64,000 bases of DNA from Scatophagus argus (GCF_020382885.2 NC_058511.1:7898064-7962063), one strand, 5' to 3'. Counted from the stretch's first letter, positions 1-12,437 are shown. Program-made: numbers and translations. Notes: generated from the letters alone by a model not told the origin.

Positions 1-3000
1 CTTTTGGCCTCAAGTGGCCTCAGTTTCAGCTGAGGCACAATGGACGTAAGTCAGCCAGCAAAGGTTTCTGACATATGATCCGGCATCTGTGATGTCACCA
101 ACAGCTGACTTGTCATAAGATCTTTGTGAAAGGGGGGAAGTGAGCGATGAATGGGGAGAAGGTCTTATTTTCAACAGACCCTTAGCTGGAACGCTGAGTG
201 CTTTTGCATCAAGCTGCTGAGATTACAAACTGAATGACTGCCATTAGAGTGATTCTATAATCTATCATAATACCATAAGCTAGGGATTGACAGACTTTGA
301 CCCCACTTGCAGGTGTATAATAAGCCCCATTCACTCTGCATATGTGCTGTGAGAGAGGGTGCATGTGTGTGTGTCTGCTAATTCCTGCTTCCAGGGGCAT
401 ATGTTTACTCCTTGTTCAACAAAGCATCATATTCATTGCTCAGGGGTTGAGAGGTGCATAATCTAAGCCTGACCTTCAGCCAGTTAACTAACTGACAGCT
501 TAGAGTGTTAGTGGTGGTGGTGGTGGTGGTGGGAGGGGTTGCATAACAACTTAAGTTGACTAACAGTTTCTTAATATTGCCATAACGAAGGAGACATTTG
601 CTGCTCCGTAATCTGGGATGCACTGTGCAGACGACAGAAGAGCGGAGGACGGTTGTAGAGGACAGCAGGAAATTCAAAGGCATTTAATCTAGAGGAGGCT
701 GTGACCTTGTCAAAAACAAAAACAGTCATTTAATAAGAATTAGCTTTGATAAACGAAAACCGAAGGCCAGATTCAGAAACAACATGAAGAGCATCCCCCT
801 ACTCTTCTATGAAATATGAAATGCGCTGGCCTTGTGTCAAGGTAACTTGTGCAAAGAGAAGTGTGTTTTTGCCATCTGCTGGATCATTTATTGCCAACAA
901 GCACACAGTGTTTCCACCCCAACATGTTGCCTCTAAACCTTTAAATATTAAGAGAGAGTGAGGGGCACTGACAAACACAGATGCAGATAGACAGACAGAC
1001 AAATAGGCTATTACAAGGAAAAAAAAATCTATTCATATGCTTTCTGGTTAATTGTTTTTGAAAAACTAAAATGATCTCAAGGTCTGCACTGAGCTCTGAG
1101 GAGAGGTTTCTGGCGTTATTTAGCAGCTCAAACATCAGCAATCCCCATTTCAGCTTCATCCGTCGGGTTCCAGCATTCCTGCTTCACTCCCTCCTCCGCT
1201 TTAAAGAAGTCAACCGACCAGTTTCGCACATCACAAAACCTGGGCTCTCAAATGAAAGAAACAACTGACTGTACAATATTAAAGTCTAGATTTGTCCAAA
1301 TGTGTGTTTTTACAGTCAACAAGAATGCAGTGATACTTCTTCATTTTGACAAAAAGCGGTACACATAACTGAATATTTGGTAACACACACAGCATAAATA
1401 ACGGCTCTGTAAAGAGGTTTTTAGAGGACGACTAACTTATTAGTGTTACTCCCTTTCCAGCAACGAATCAAGAAAAAGCCACATTTAAATCTTGGAATCC
1501 AGTTTTGCCATAAGACTTTTTGTATAGCACATATACAAAAAGTATAATACCTTTGTATGTATAATACCTTTAAAAAACATCTAAAAGACTTTCAGATATC
1601 ACAGGTTTGTTTATTAAGTCCCTATAGTCATTTATTTTGTAATAACTGACCATTCTGGTCATTTCTGTCTTTGATCTAGTCTTTTTTTCTGTGTTTGCTA
1701 CAACATTTAATTCAGTCCTCAGCACATTTTTCCCTTGTTAATCCAGCAGAGAACCGGAGCAAGCGGTGGAAATCAGAGTATGAGTCAACTTACAAAATAT
1801 TAATTTCTTCTACATAAACCGTCACACTTACAGAAGAATTATTCTGAAAGTCATTTTTTTTCTTATCAAAGCTCTTTGTGAGTGGATTAGGTGTACAATA
1901 ATTATGCATGGCATTAAGCCATGATTACTGGTGGATTGTTTGGTTTTTTTTTCTGTACTGCAGTAAGTTCAAGCAGAGAAGCAGAACCATTTGCCTGTTT
2001 CATGTAAAAAATGGCTTTGTTCTCTGTGCATGTGGATGACCTTACTGAACAGATGTAATACAAGCTCAGTTATACAAGATCAGTTATGTTCTGTATGCTG
2101 ATGACCAGTAATTTTTAGTCCATACAGAACTGGGCTGAAGGTTTCATGATAGTCATACAGTGTTTCACCTGCATGACATTTTCTCATTGGTAATTTGAAT
2201 CATGATAATTATCGACCGTGTTGTAAACCATGTGCTCAGGCCAGATAGAGATCAGTGTAAAATTCTCTTCGTTTGGAGCTTTGTTGTGCCCACAGGAAAA
2301 GTAGCATGAACAGACCCAGTGTTGTTGACAACGACGCAGTGACGTTGCTGCTCCAGGGTCCCAGATGCCAGTCAACGTGAGGGGCTTCTCTGATGTATGA
2401 TGCACGATTTTATGTGTTCCTCAATGAGAACTAGAACAGCATCACAGAAGCCTTAACCTGCAAAAAAAAAAACCTGTCAAGATATGCTAAGTGTTTTTTA
2501 AATCGAATAGTCCTGGTTTAATCCTGTGTTTTACTGCTGCGGACTCTTTATTTTAGACTCACTAGGTGTCTAAAATAAAGTCTGAACTGAATTCACTTCA
2601 TTGTATCAGAAATTTTGAGGCGTCTCTCTTTCACACAGTAACACCAAAGATTCCAAAGCAGAAGTCTGACAAAGCCGCTTCTGCCTCTGAAGGTGAAGTC
2701 TGAGAGGCATCCAGGAGGCGAAACACCACAAAGATGCTGCCTTCCTGCCAGATGTGGGGCCAACGACTGAATATCATGTGTCAAAATTGCAAGAATGACT
2801 TGGACAAGACACTTTACAGCCCCGAATTTTCAAGTGGAACATTTGTTTTGTACCCAGGTCTTATAAAACGCATTTATTAGCTCATATTGGAATGATGCAA
2901 TGATCCAAAGTCATTTCATCGAGTGTCAAAATGTGATGGAAGGTTTAGATATGAGTCTGACTGCAAATGATGATGGGAAGTAACAAAGTACATTTAGTCC

Positions 3001-3599
3001 ATTACTGCACCTGTTTACAGGTAGCTGAACTCTTTATGACACTTTAAACTTCCCCTCAAGACAAAAATGTAAAATAAAGATATTGTTCACAAAAGTAATT
3101 TCTGTTCAATACAACATCCAATTGTCAAGCAAAAAAAAAGGAAAAAGAAAACCTTAAAATTAAATCTACTGCTTTCATTGACAAATTCAAAACCTACTTC
3201 ACGAATGTGCAAATAAGACAAAAGATGTCTCTTATGTCCCATTTCAAGTTTCCACATTTTATTTGTGGACTTTGTAAAGCTGTCTGTTTTTGACACACTT
3301 TTAGTGTCACAGCATAACCCACACACACACACACACCGGAGTATATGCAGTTAAGCATGGGAAATGAGCTGCATCCAGGCTACATTTAGCTACAACAACA
3401 ATAATAATCTCATAGTAATAATAATGATGCATACTGGACTGGAGACATTCTCTATAACGAACATCCTTCCACGCTGGATGCTTTAAATTACATTTTGCTG
3501 CCGTTCCTTTCAGTTCAGACTGCAGAGCTTCGTTTGCATTTGCCATTTCTACTTTTATTCAAATAAAAATGTCTGAATATTTCTTCCACCAGCACTGAA
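1..3599. other. Intergenic DNA downstream of OSTM1
   Basis: No exon of a recognisable gene is seen on either strand; ORFs are short and lack family motifs. The stretch is AT-rich and holds a (GTG)n run at 511-531, a short hairpin at 1515-1542, a hairpin at 2546-2580 carrying AATAAA on both strands, a small fragment resembling the teleost 'aacaaagtacattta' repeat near 2975-3015, and an (AC)n run at 3320-3336. In human, SEC63 lies on this side of OSTM1. I looked for its conserved first exon on the minus strand and did not find it, so SEC63 is either beyond the left edge or not linked here. Confidence 0.6.
2543..2580. other. Hairpin with poly(A)-like signals on both strands
   Basis: Two 13-base arms (2546-2558 and 2568-2580) are perfect reverse complements around a 9-base loop. 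One arm holds AATAAA on the plus strand and the other holds it on the minus strand. It could act as a two-way 3' end signal or be the end of a small mobile element. No transcript ending here can be shown from the sequence. Confidence 0.3.
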
Positions 3600-3990
3600 T
3601 CACCGGGGGGGGGGGTGTTCACGGCTCCACCGGTTCGCTCCTTCACGTGGCGGCCTTCGGGTCCATTAATTTACCGGCGGTTTTTCATGACTTTTCAGCC
3701 CCGCTTACGGACGCGGTGTGCCTCAGAAAACCAGCGGAGGCTTAACGGGAATCAAAGCTGTCATTCTTGAGCTCCGAGCCCCGCTCAGCGCACTTCACCG
3801 TGCGGGAGCGCAGATGACAAAAAGCCCGTGTTTTTCGTGGCTCTGCTGGCCGCAACCGGATCATATGACTCGGCATATCCGTAATGCTCTTAGACCTGCT
3901 CATGGCCAGCGGTGGCCGCGCTCCACAAGACCAAAAAGCCAAAGGAGTTTAACGGATGTGTTGCTGCGATTATTCGGCCAAGTATCTTTA
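3600..3990. promoter_or_regulatory. CpG-rich segment of unknown role
   Basis: This segment stands out from its AT-rich surroundings by a high density of CpG, roughly 35 within about 320 bases by eye, and an intact CACGTG E-box near 3645. It opens with a run of G. Such CpG-rich patches usually mark promoters. No matching first coding exon is recognisable on either strand. The nearest open frame with a good start context is on the minus strand from 3546, with a protein I do not recognise. It may be the start of a non-coding transcript, a distal regulatory element, or an unrecognised 5' exon. Confidence 0.35.
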
Positions 3991-4149
3991 TCCCACATTT
4001 AGATTAGCTGCTAATGACGGAGGGAAAAGCTTCGTTGCGAGAAACACAAGGCCACGTAACCTCAGAACAAGGGGCCATTCCTGTGTGGAGAAACAGATTT
4101 AAAACGCACACAGCATGGACTCATTAGACACAATTTAACATAAGTCACA

Positions 4150-4800
4150 GTGTTGCTGCTGTAAAAGTAGCGCTGATATCACACAACTTTACAAGTAAAA
4201 GCTTTATCTACAAATTTATCAAAAGTAGGCCCACTGATTCTGCAGAAAGAAATGGTCCTGGATGGTGTTTTACTGTTTTGGGATTAATATTTCTGGTGCA
4301 TGTATAAGTTGCTCTTTACTGCTGTGGATGCATGAGATCAAGTAAGCCGGACTGCTCATCCTCCAGTTTATCAGAATAAAGAAATCTAATTCGAAATCAC
4401 CAAATTTAAAGATGCACGGTATTCGTTGGACAGGAAGAGTATGAAAAACTGTAACCTGTAAATTAACTAAAGCTGTCAGACAGGTGTGGCGGAGTAGAAA
4501 GTAAAATATCTTCCGCTTGACATGCAGTGCAGAAGAGGTGGCCTATAAATTTGAATAAAATGAAAATACTAGTCTAAGTGCCTCATACTCGTACTTGATT
4601 AAAGGCTGCATTCCACCACACCGAAGTAACAACACAACTATATAAAATACTACAAGTTTAAAAGTAGGATTATCATTAATTAAATGTACTTAAAGTATCA
4701 AAAGTATTCATTTGGCAGACTGATACTGGTATTATTATGCAACATGTGACCGTATAGTAGAAAGAGATATAAGATGGAAGTACTCAAGCTCATAGTTAAC
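4150..4800 (-). repeat. Two adjoining copies of a teleost 'acttaaagtatcaaaagta' repeat
   Basis: Sequence at about 4455-4625 and again at 4633-4795 resembles a very common teleost interspersed repeat, recognised by motifs such as actaaagctgtcagac, gaaaatactagtctaagt and tgtacttaaagtatcaaaag, in reverse orientation relative to the copy at 13086-13725. The second copy looks shortened. The family is probably a non-autonomous DNA transposon, but I am naming it from memory. No ORF is involved. Confidence 0.6.
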
Positions 4801-5324
4801 TGTTTGTCCTCCAGATTTAATTATCAGTGTCAAACTGGTTGTGGTTAAATCACCACGCGTGAATCTGCAGGTTGTTTCTAATGTGCAAATATTTATTTGT
4901 GCGTACGCTTTCATAATTAAGGTTTACAGAAGTTCACAGCAAATGCAATCCTAATGGGCAAATTAATCAACTCGACACTCGTACAGGAGAGTTCGGCGTC
5001 ATGAGCGGTCAGAAATCCTTAACAAATTAAGTTAAACATCAGTGGAAAATGACGTGGAAGCGCATTAAAAGCTTTATGAAACCACAAAAAAAAAAAAAAA
5101 CACTGACTGGTAAACAGGTAACATCACAGTGTGGTACTTTTGGAGTGCTTTTACATTATGTGTGTTATGTCTTTATTTACTCTCTACCCAACCAACTGAT
5201 GTGCACCCCCTCTTCTTACAGCAGATACATGTCACCACTAATGGACATCAAGTGCTTCCTTTTTGCACCTCTTTTCGGGACATACATTAGAGACAGAAAA
5301 CCCATTTCTCAAGCCATAAATAGA

Positions 5325-5347
5325 ACACACACACACACACACGCACG
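5325..5347. repeat. (CA)n microsatellite
   Basis: A run of CA dinucleotides ending in cgcacgca. It lies inside a 147-codon open frame that shows no protein-like features. Confidence 0.9.
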
Positions 5348-5656
5348 CAGACTACATTCAAGGCACTCACTCTTTCTAGTGACAGCGAACAACGTGAAGA
5401 TCGTTAACGAGTTGAAAGGAAGGAGCGGCCAGGATCTGCCTCAGGATTACGAACAGCAACATGTGCAGCAACATGAAAAAGCATCAGATTAGTAGTTTAG
5501 GAAGTTAGATATAGTTTGACCCCAACACAAGTCCTGTTTAACAGGTGTCACCAAACAAAGCTGGTCTTACACTATGGCAGTTGATTCAAATGCAATCTGT
5601 GTGTTTCTATATTTTTTGTAATGTTTGTCTTGCTAAAAATCTGCAGGTTTTCCTGT

Positions 5657-5662
5657 TTTATT
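5657..5662 (-). terminator. Candidate poly(A) signal of OSTM1
   Basis: TTTATT on the plus strand reads AATAAA on the minus strand, about 270 bases beyond the OSTM1 stop codon. It is the best candidate I see for the 3' end of that transcript. A C-rich tract follows on the plus side at about 5671. Confidence 0.45.
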
Positions 5663-5929
5663 CATTCCACCCCCCCCCCCTTTACTCCATTTTGAGGATT
5701 TAAGGATATGAATGTAAATATTTAAAATGTATTAAAAAAGCATTTCACTTTCACTTCCATCACGTTTCTTGAAGTCCTCTGAATGCTGATTGGTGTCACA
5801 GCATCTTGAAAAAGAGCAGACAAAGCTGAGTCAAACCTCAGGCACAAAACAGCGACGAATCAAGTCTTCTCCCAGGGTGTAACTTTAAATAAACGAGCAG
5901 TGTCGTCCACGTTATCACCTGTCGCCTCT

Positions 5930-8900
5930 TCAGCTCTGTTTGTCCTGGATGTTCATCGGGCTGCTGTATGACTTTGCCCGCTTGGCTGTAAAGACACAGA
6001 ATTCACATTACGATTTGAGGGGATAAAATGACTTTTGCAGTCTTATTTTGCATTATTCGACTAATTAAACTACAAGTGTTTAAACAGTCTTAAAAAGCAC
6101 ATGAATAATAATTAACAGCACAGGCCAGTCTTATTTTTGTCTAATGCAAGTACGACAGTTTCATAAAAAAGACTGACTTGTAGGCTAACTCTAAACTAAG
6201 ACCCTCATCTCAAGGAAAATGTGGCTCATAAATTGTGGTTTGCAAACAAAGTTGTTGAGCAAGAAATAAGAGAGGAAACAACTCCAGTAACCTGTTGAAA
6301 ATACACAGCAGCGAGATCACAAGTCATTTTTTGATTTGCAGAAAAACTATCCTGAGCCTCACTGATGAGTTAATGGAGATACTGGGTCCTGTTACCTAAA
6401 ACGCCTTCTGATCCCTCTCGCAACCATCATACACCCAGAAATCAAACCTTCAGCCATGATCCAAAGGTCTGCAGGAGGCAACCCAGCTATGCTTTAGAAC
6501 AACCTAGAACACCCATACACCCCTGCCCCCCTTCCTCCATCCCAACACAACCCAATATCACAGTCAGTCAAGGCCCCCTCAAACCTCCAGTGCACAAAGA
6601 CCCCAAACCCCTCAAAACCCCGTCAAAAAATCTCTCTGTGTGACAATGGGCGAATTAAGCTGGTTACTCACGGTGTATGAGCTTGCGTTTCTTTTGTTCA
6701 GAGTGAAGGAAGCTGCTCAAGTAGAAGATGATGGGCAGAAAGAGCATGAAACTGGACACAGCGATGACAGGCACCGTCTCCTCACGGGGGACGGAACAAT
6801 TGAAAGTGTTGCTCCACAGTCTGCGGGTCGCATTCATCTGAAACCAACATGCCAAACGCAACATAAACTTCAGCTCACCACAATTTTAGGACAGTGTTGT
6901 TGTTAAACCGACCCTCTAAGGTTTCTGCTCTCACATCACTGTATTCAGGGTCATGTTTTGCAGCAGGGATTCTACATCTTGTTGTTGTTTTTTTTTTTCA
7001 TTGACAAGGCTAGAAGAGGATTCACGAGCATGATCCTGCAGCCACAATGAACAGGTCTCATTAATTTTTAACACGTAATTCAGCTTGTTTTTCAAGTTTT
7101 TAAATCATGGAAAAGAACATCTATTGCCATGACAAAAAAAAAAAACAAACACATTTTCTGTATCTACATATATCAAAATTTCAAGGTCAAGAGGGAACCG
7201 TGACGCTGAAGGATTAACACACAACTTTTAGGTATAACACAAACATTTCCTGAAAACATTATCTTGTCACCAGCTATAAGTTGGTGAAGACCCTTCTAAC
7301 TGTCCCTCACTGACTACATATTCCTCTAGGGGGTGCAGCTTTCTCTCTTCTCATCTTACAAGAGGAGTTGCACGAATCCTGACATACGTACCGAATCCTC
7401 TATATCGATACACATAGTCTGATTCGTCTCCATTCTGCCATACAGCTCGCTCAGGCGTCTGTATGTGCTCTTACAGTTTTTGCACAGCTCTGTGTGGTTT
7501 CCCTGTTAAGACAAATGAAGACATCTTAGTTAACTTTTCAACATAAACTCGCAACAGATAGACGTCGTCCCCAGATTTATGGTGTACCTGTTTATACTTA
7601 TCAAAGCAGGTGAGAGTTAAGTTGAGGGTGGCCATGAAGTACAGCGTGTCATTTGTCAGGCTCTGGAATCCTTTGGTGATACAGTCTGCACACAGGAAAT
7701 AAAAACAATCATCACTGAGGTCTGTTTATTCAATGAAAGTGGATGAAATGAATTCAAATGCAAATGAAAAACATTTTGAAAGAGTGTCACCATTCTAATG
7801 TCAATCACTTCTCCAAGATATGAACCATGATTTAGTGTTGTAGGGTTAACGAGGGGCTCCTGCTTGCTGTTCAACGCCAGCAACATTTAAGGGTTTAAGG
7901 CATTTTTTCCAGCTGAAATGCCAAAGATTCCACATATCCACCTTCTCAATTGTGAGTAATGGTTGCATTTCTTTGTCTTATGTGACAGAAAACACCTGTT
8001 ACACTTATAGACTAAATGAATAATTCATAAACAGATAAACACAAACCAAATACGCCTTCTCCTGCTGCAACAATTAGCTCTTAGATTAATCAATTAGTCA
8101 GTCGAAAGAAAATTAGTAGTCAACCACTTTAACAATCGATTAATCGTTTTTCAAGCAAAATGAATAAAATGCAAACATTTGCTGGTTCAGCTTTTTAAAT
8201 GGAAGGATTTGCTGCTTTTGTTTTGTCATTTATGATAGTAAATGAAGCACATTTGGGCTTGGGCCTGCTGGTTGGACAAACAAAGCAATCTGAAGATCTC
8301 ACTTTACATTTCAGTTTTTTAACCTTTGACAGACAAAATTATTAATCGATTACCGTAATAATGAAATTAGCAGGCAGATTAATCAATAATGAAAATAATG
8401 GTTAGTTGTAGTTCTAGTTCAGAAAGCACTGTGAGCTTAAAATTCCTTCAGGGAACTTACTGTTACAGTTAGATTTGCTCCAAACGTCCTCCAGGTTGCT
8501 GTAGAGCAGATAAACCAGCATGAGCCGATCACTGTGCAGAAGACTTTCGCTGCAGTTCACACTGCCAGGACCCACCTGAGGACACACAGGCACTCTGCAT
8601 CATACACTCACTTACCTTCCATCTATACACACGTTACAGATGTCTGTCAAACATTTGCTCGAACAGGTCAGATAAAAACGTGATCCTGCTACTCCCGACT
8701 CCTTGACTTGATAGGTCAAGAAGCTTTGTTTCCTCAAATTAGTCACCATTAGTCAGTCACATCACGAGACTTGTGGTCATGAGACAACTGCGCATTAACA
8801 AGGCCTGTCCCATCATCCAAGCAGGCTGGAGGCCGCTAACTGCAAACTAAATAAAAGAAATTGTCTTTGTATTTGGCACGTACCTGGTCGGATGAGATGT

Positions 8901-9276
8901 TCATATATATGTCCTTAAGACTGCCATAACTGGAAAAACAGTTCTGGCAAACTGTAACAGGTCGAGCAGCAGGAATCAAGCAGTTCACAGAGTCGACGTA
9001 CCGCCGTCCAAATATGCGAAGCAGCTCGCTGCAGTAGGCATTGATCTCCAGGTCTTCAGGGAGGAAAAACAACAGATTTATCGAGAAGTCAGAATCCACC
9101 ACAGGTTTAAATAGAGGCGAGTTAACCACAAGAGAAGGAGCAAGACTCAAAGACGGGATTTGTTTTAGTTTATCCGCTGAATCTGAAACGGTGAGGTTTA
9201 CTCCGTCGCTCGGCACAACAGCGTAAATATTAAGTACTAATAAAACCCAAAACAAACTGTTTCTGGGCGCAGACAT
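5930..9276 (-). CDS. OSTM1: Osteopetrosis-associated transmembrane protein 1, beta subunit of ClC-7
   Basis: Six coding exons on the minus strand: 9276-8884, 8575-8461, 7685-7588, 7502-7392, 6837-6672 and 5985-5930, all with GT-AG borders and matching phases; 939 bases give 312 aa (human about 334). The start at 9276 has A at -3 and opens a signal peptide (about residues 1-23). The luminal part has many N-glycosylation sequons (NLT, NIS, NCS, NDT, NHT, NQT, NAT) and paired cysteines (NCNNC, LCKNC). One membrane helix lies at about 261-283 ([17 protein letters not shown]), followed by [13 protein letters not shown] and a short cytosolic tail. The luminal cysteine pattern and the helix with its flank are the family signature. 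The known role is to stabilise ClC-7 in lysosomes and the osteoclast ruffled border; loss causes osteopetrosis. The N-terminal third is the least conserved part. The gene points away from NR2E1. Confidence 0.96.
8069..8412 (-). repeat. Teleost 'attaatcgattaatcg' MITE-like repeat in OSTM1 intron 2
   Basis: The segment has the mirrored attaatcgat motifs near both ends, a central tgctggttggacaaaca motif, and ends in ggttagttgtagttct. This is the pattern of a very common fish repeat whose other end reads agggctgcaactaacgatt. It is non-coding, lies between exons 2 and 3, and stops about 50 bases from the exon 2 donor. Membership in a hAT-like non-autonomous group is my recollection, not a search result. 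Confidence 0.7.
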
Positions 9277-9420
9277 GGTCGAAAACCGAAATTAATACAT
9301 CTACTCCTCCTCCTTCACTCTAAACAAACCATGATTTCCTGGTTCTCTCCGAATGTGATCATGTGACAGTCTGTAATCTCGCGAGAACACCGGTCACTCC
9401 GATATCACATCACTACAACT
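9277..9420 (-). promoter_or_regulatory. OSTM1 proximal promoter and 5' leader
   Basis: Directly upstream of the OSTM1 start. It has no TATA box. TCTCGCGAGA at 9377-9386 is a known motif of TATA-less vertebrate promoters. TCATGTGA at 9359-9366 contains the CATGTG E-box core bound by MITF/TFE factors. MITF is reported to co-regulate CLCN7 and OSTM1 in osteoclasts, so the box is plausible, but its use here is inferred. Confidence 0.55.
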
Positions 9421-9798
9421 ACTGCAACTTCTCATACCGGTAGGCTAGATCCCATGTGTGAGTTAATTATGCTTCCTATTAAACACCAATGTGATATTAG
9501 AGGGATATTTGAAGTATACAATATAAATTTCGAATGTTGTACTATTTTCTGCTTTAGTAGTACACTAGACTGTAACGGTTCAGGTTTATTCTTATTGTTT
9601 ATTGTATTATAGCAAAGATAGTTGGCCTACTCTTAAACCTACGATTTATTGATTTAAGTCGTTTCAGTTTGTGTTTTTAATGTAAGCCTACGTCTATGTG
9701 TGTATGTGGCTTTTTTTTTTCTCAAAAATATTAATACTGATAATACATACTTCCTGGTAAAAATGCACCTTGAATGCAAAAAATATTTTAACAATATG

Positions 9799-9824
9799 TA
9801 ATAATAATAATAAGAAGAAGAAGA
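9799..9824. repeat. (AAT)n(AAG)n microsatellite
   Basis: A trinucleotide run that changes unit from AAT to AAG part way through. Confidence 0.85.
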
Positions 9825-9929
9825 ATCTATCAGGTATAAAACAAGGAGTACTTTATGCTATATTCACACTCTGGTGTAGATCACTCACTGCCTACAGTTT
9901 GTGTAAGGACCGAGGTGTGCGTGTGCGTG

Positions 9930-10760
9930 TGCGTGCGTGTTGGAGAGAGATAGCCGTTCCTCCTGCTCTCGTTATTTGACACCATACAATTTTGCAATGT
10001 GCGCTCTGCTCGGTGCAAATAATTATGGAGTCAAGGTAAACGATTTGGGCTCCAATCCTGATTGTGATAATTGTCAAAAACCCCCTCGAATCAAGCAACC
10101 GCAGTCAATGGTCGTTAATGTGAAATTAGTGGCTCTTGATAACTTGCAGGCCGCATCAATTCCGCAGTCATCAGAGCCTAATGAAAATAGGGGGGAGAGG
10201 ACGCGCGCGGCATTAGCGGCCTATTCTGATGGCTGCGCACAACTCCGCCGGTAAATATGGATTCTGGCCTCTAATGCTCTTCTCACTGCACATGGCACCG
10301 GCTGCTCGTTAACTCTTCTTCTCCTGACCAGAGTTCACGTAATTGTTCAGATGTTCCCCATTCCTTTATTATTATCTAAGTGCGGCTCTTAGAAAGAGGA
10401 CATGATTACAACCTAAATCCTTTATGATCCTATTTTTTTTTATGGACTGTCCACTTGGTTGCACATTAAAATTTATACGGGGTAGGGAGCACATAGATCT
10501 ATAGGTTTCTTTTATTTACCCAAACGCACTAATGCATGCAGTAGTTAGATTCTGCCCGGCCTGATCGCATTATTCACAAAGTTTTTGATGCCTTTCCTAT
10601 AATCCGCTAATCAAGTAAAATCGGCATATCATTAGGCCTATGACCGTTACTGTCAGATGGCAGAAAATGCCTTCATTAGCATGTGATGGTTAGAGAAACC
10701 AAGAGGACAAAAATCACTAATTAGGCCCATAAATTAGATGATGGTGATGATGAGAGCCCT
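9930..10760. promoter_or_regulatory. Candidate conserved non-coding block
   Basis: Unique, non-repetitive sequence of even base composition with no sustained protein-like frame. It holds several TAAT-type cores (for example cattagcggcctattctg, agcctaatgaaaatag), CpG pairs such as acgcgcgcggc, and stable non-satellite text, unlike the AT-rich DNA either side. It could be an NR2E1 enhancer. Conservation cannot be measured here. Confidence 0.3.
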
Positions 10761-11639
10761 TCAAGAGCCGATGGCAAAAGACTTCAGTCCAAGAAGCTCC
10801 TCGTGGTTTGACGCACGCAGAAAAACTGGTCAGTGGAAGGTAGGGCTTCACCTACTAATAAACTGGAAATTTCTGGGGGACAGACGAGACACCAAAGCTT
10901 CAGGGTCCATATAAGCCTAAAACCTAACCACCCTTTTAAGGGATTTAACGAAGCGACTCTCTGATCGTTTGTACTACAAATAAAACAATGTAAAAATACG
11001 TTGATTAAAAAAAAACTTAGTTCAAAAAGTACTCATTCGGCATAAAATGTTTCCTGTGCATGATAAAGGCTATTATAAATAACATTATAATTGCCTCATT
11101 TGACTGTTGCAGCTATTGGAGGTGAAGCTTTTCATAATGTTTGGTCCACTGGTTCCCAACATAGGGGTCGAACCCCCTCCAAAGGGACGCAAGATAAATA
11201 TGCAGGAACCCGAGATGGTTAATGAGTCTCTTTTGGTTTCCAAACATAATTTTAAAAGAAACCATTTGAGAAGTTGAGAGGGGAGAGAATTCTTTGGTGA
11301 AACTGCTAACAACTCATCTGACATGAACATGAAGGCTCCCCAGTGTAATTTATAAGTTTGTCCTGTTATCATTATTATTATTCAATATTTTAAGTAGTCT
11401 GCTACCGGTTATAATTGTTAAATGTAGTGAGATATGAAGTATGAAGTTGTATAGCCTAATATGGGAATTTCAAGGAAGCTTACCTCAAAGGACACCACTC
11501 AAGTAAATGTACTATCTTTCCTATCATGTGAAGTATTTACGTGAGCATTTTCAAGCCAATGAATGATGATTTTATTAGGTCTGTACCCATAAATTCATTT
11601 GACGGTTTGGGGTATCTGAGCTTGTGATATAAGCCCTTT

Positions 11640-12240
11640 CCCTCCTTGAGAAAGTCTCTTACCGGACAATCACAAAAGGGGTTAACTCAAACTCAAACTT
11701 GGCCCTTGGCGTGGGGATAGAAAATAGCTGTAAAGTTATGCAGAAGTTATTCTTCATCCTTTGGGCCGTCCCTAATCCACCAAAAACCTCATTCTTTCAT
11801 CCGAGAACTGTGCCTCCTTTCTTGTTCACCCCTCTCTATACAACATAAAGTCAGACTGCATTTAATGGTTATGTCGGGATGGGAGAGGGGCTTTCTTCTT
11901 CCCCTTTTCTCCAGAATATTGCCCTTTTCGTCGTGTGAGTCTCCCAACCCGCAGGGACCCCCATATTCTTCCCTCTGCGTCTGACTCGAATCACAAACTA
12001 ACCCTGATTTTCACCACTTTGCTGGGAATTGCGGGGAGTGATAATAGAGATTTCGCTTTCATTTTATACGCTTGACTTGGTTATTGTTGCTTTTCTCCTC
12101 TCCCGTGATTTTCCTCTTTTCCAGGGATTAGCCCTGACTTCGCCCGCCATACTGGCCGCCGAAGTGCCCCTGAACCCCGGGATGACAATTGAGGCAGATC
12201 AAGGCAGGCCTATTCTGCGCCTTTGAAAAGGAGCGAGCCG
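11640..12240. promoter_or_regulatory. Candidate conserved non-coding block
   Basis: Unique sequence with a moderate GC level flanked by simple sequence; includes ggggttaactcaaactcaaa, gggattagccctgac and gatgacaattgaggcagatc. The plus-strand open frame at 12029-12226 shows no family motif. The regulatory reading is an inference from position and composition only. Confidence 0.25.
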
Positions 12241-12437
12241 AGTCGAGTTAAAATGAGGGAAGTTTAATGGAAGAAACGGATGCTCCTCAATTTGTTTCTC
12301 ATAAATTAATTGCTAGATTTTTTGGGGGGGAGGGGGGTCGAATGATATTGTTGAGAAAAAATAAATAAAATTAAGGCTGTGCAGTCTTTTCCATCTAATA
12401 CAGGCCACTGATGGCAACACAAACCTTCAAACTGGAC

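Noticed and set aside
5049..5492. 147-codon frame including a lysine run and a Thr-His run
   Set aside because: The runs come from poly(A) and (CA)n satellites; no homology recognised.
1..5656. SEC63 expected here from human gene order
   Set aside because: No match to its conserved first exon or J-domain region was found by reading both strands; it is probably outside the window.
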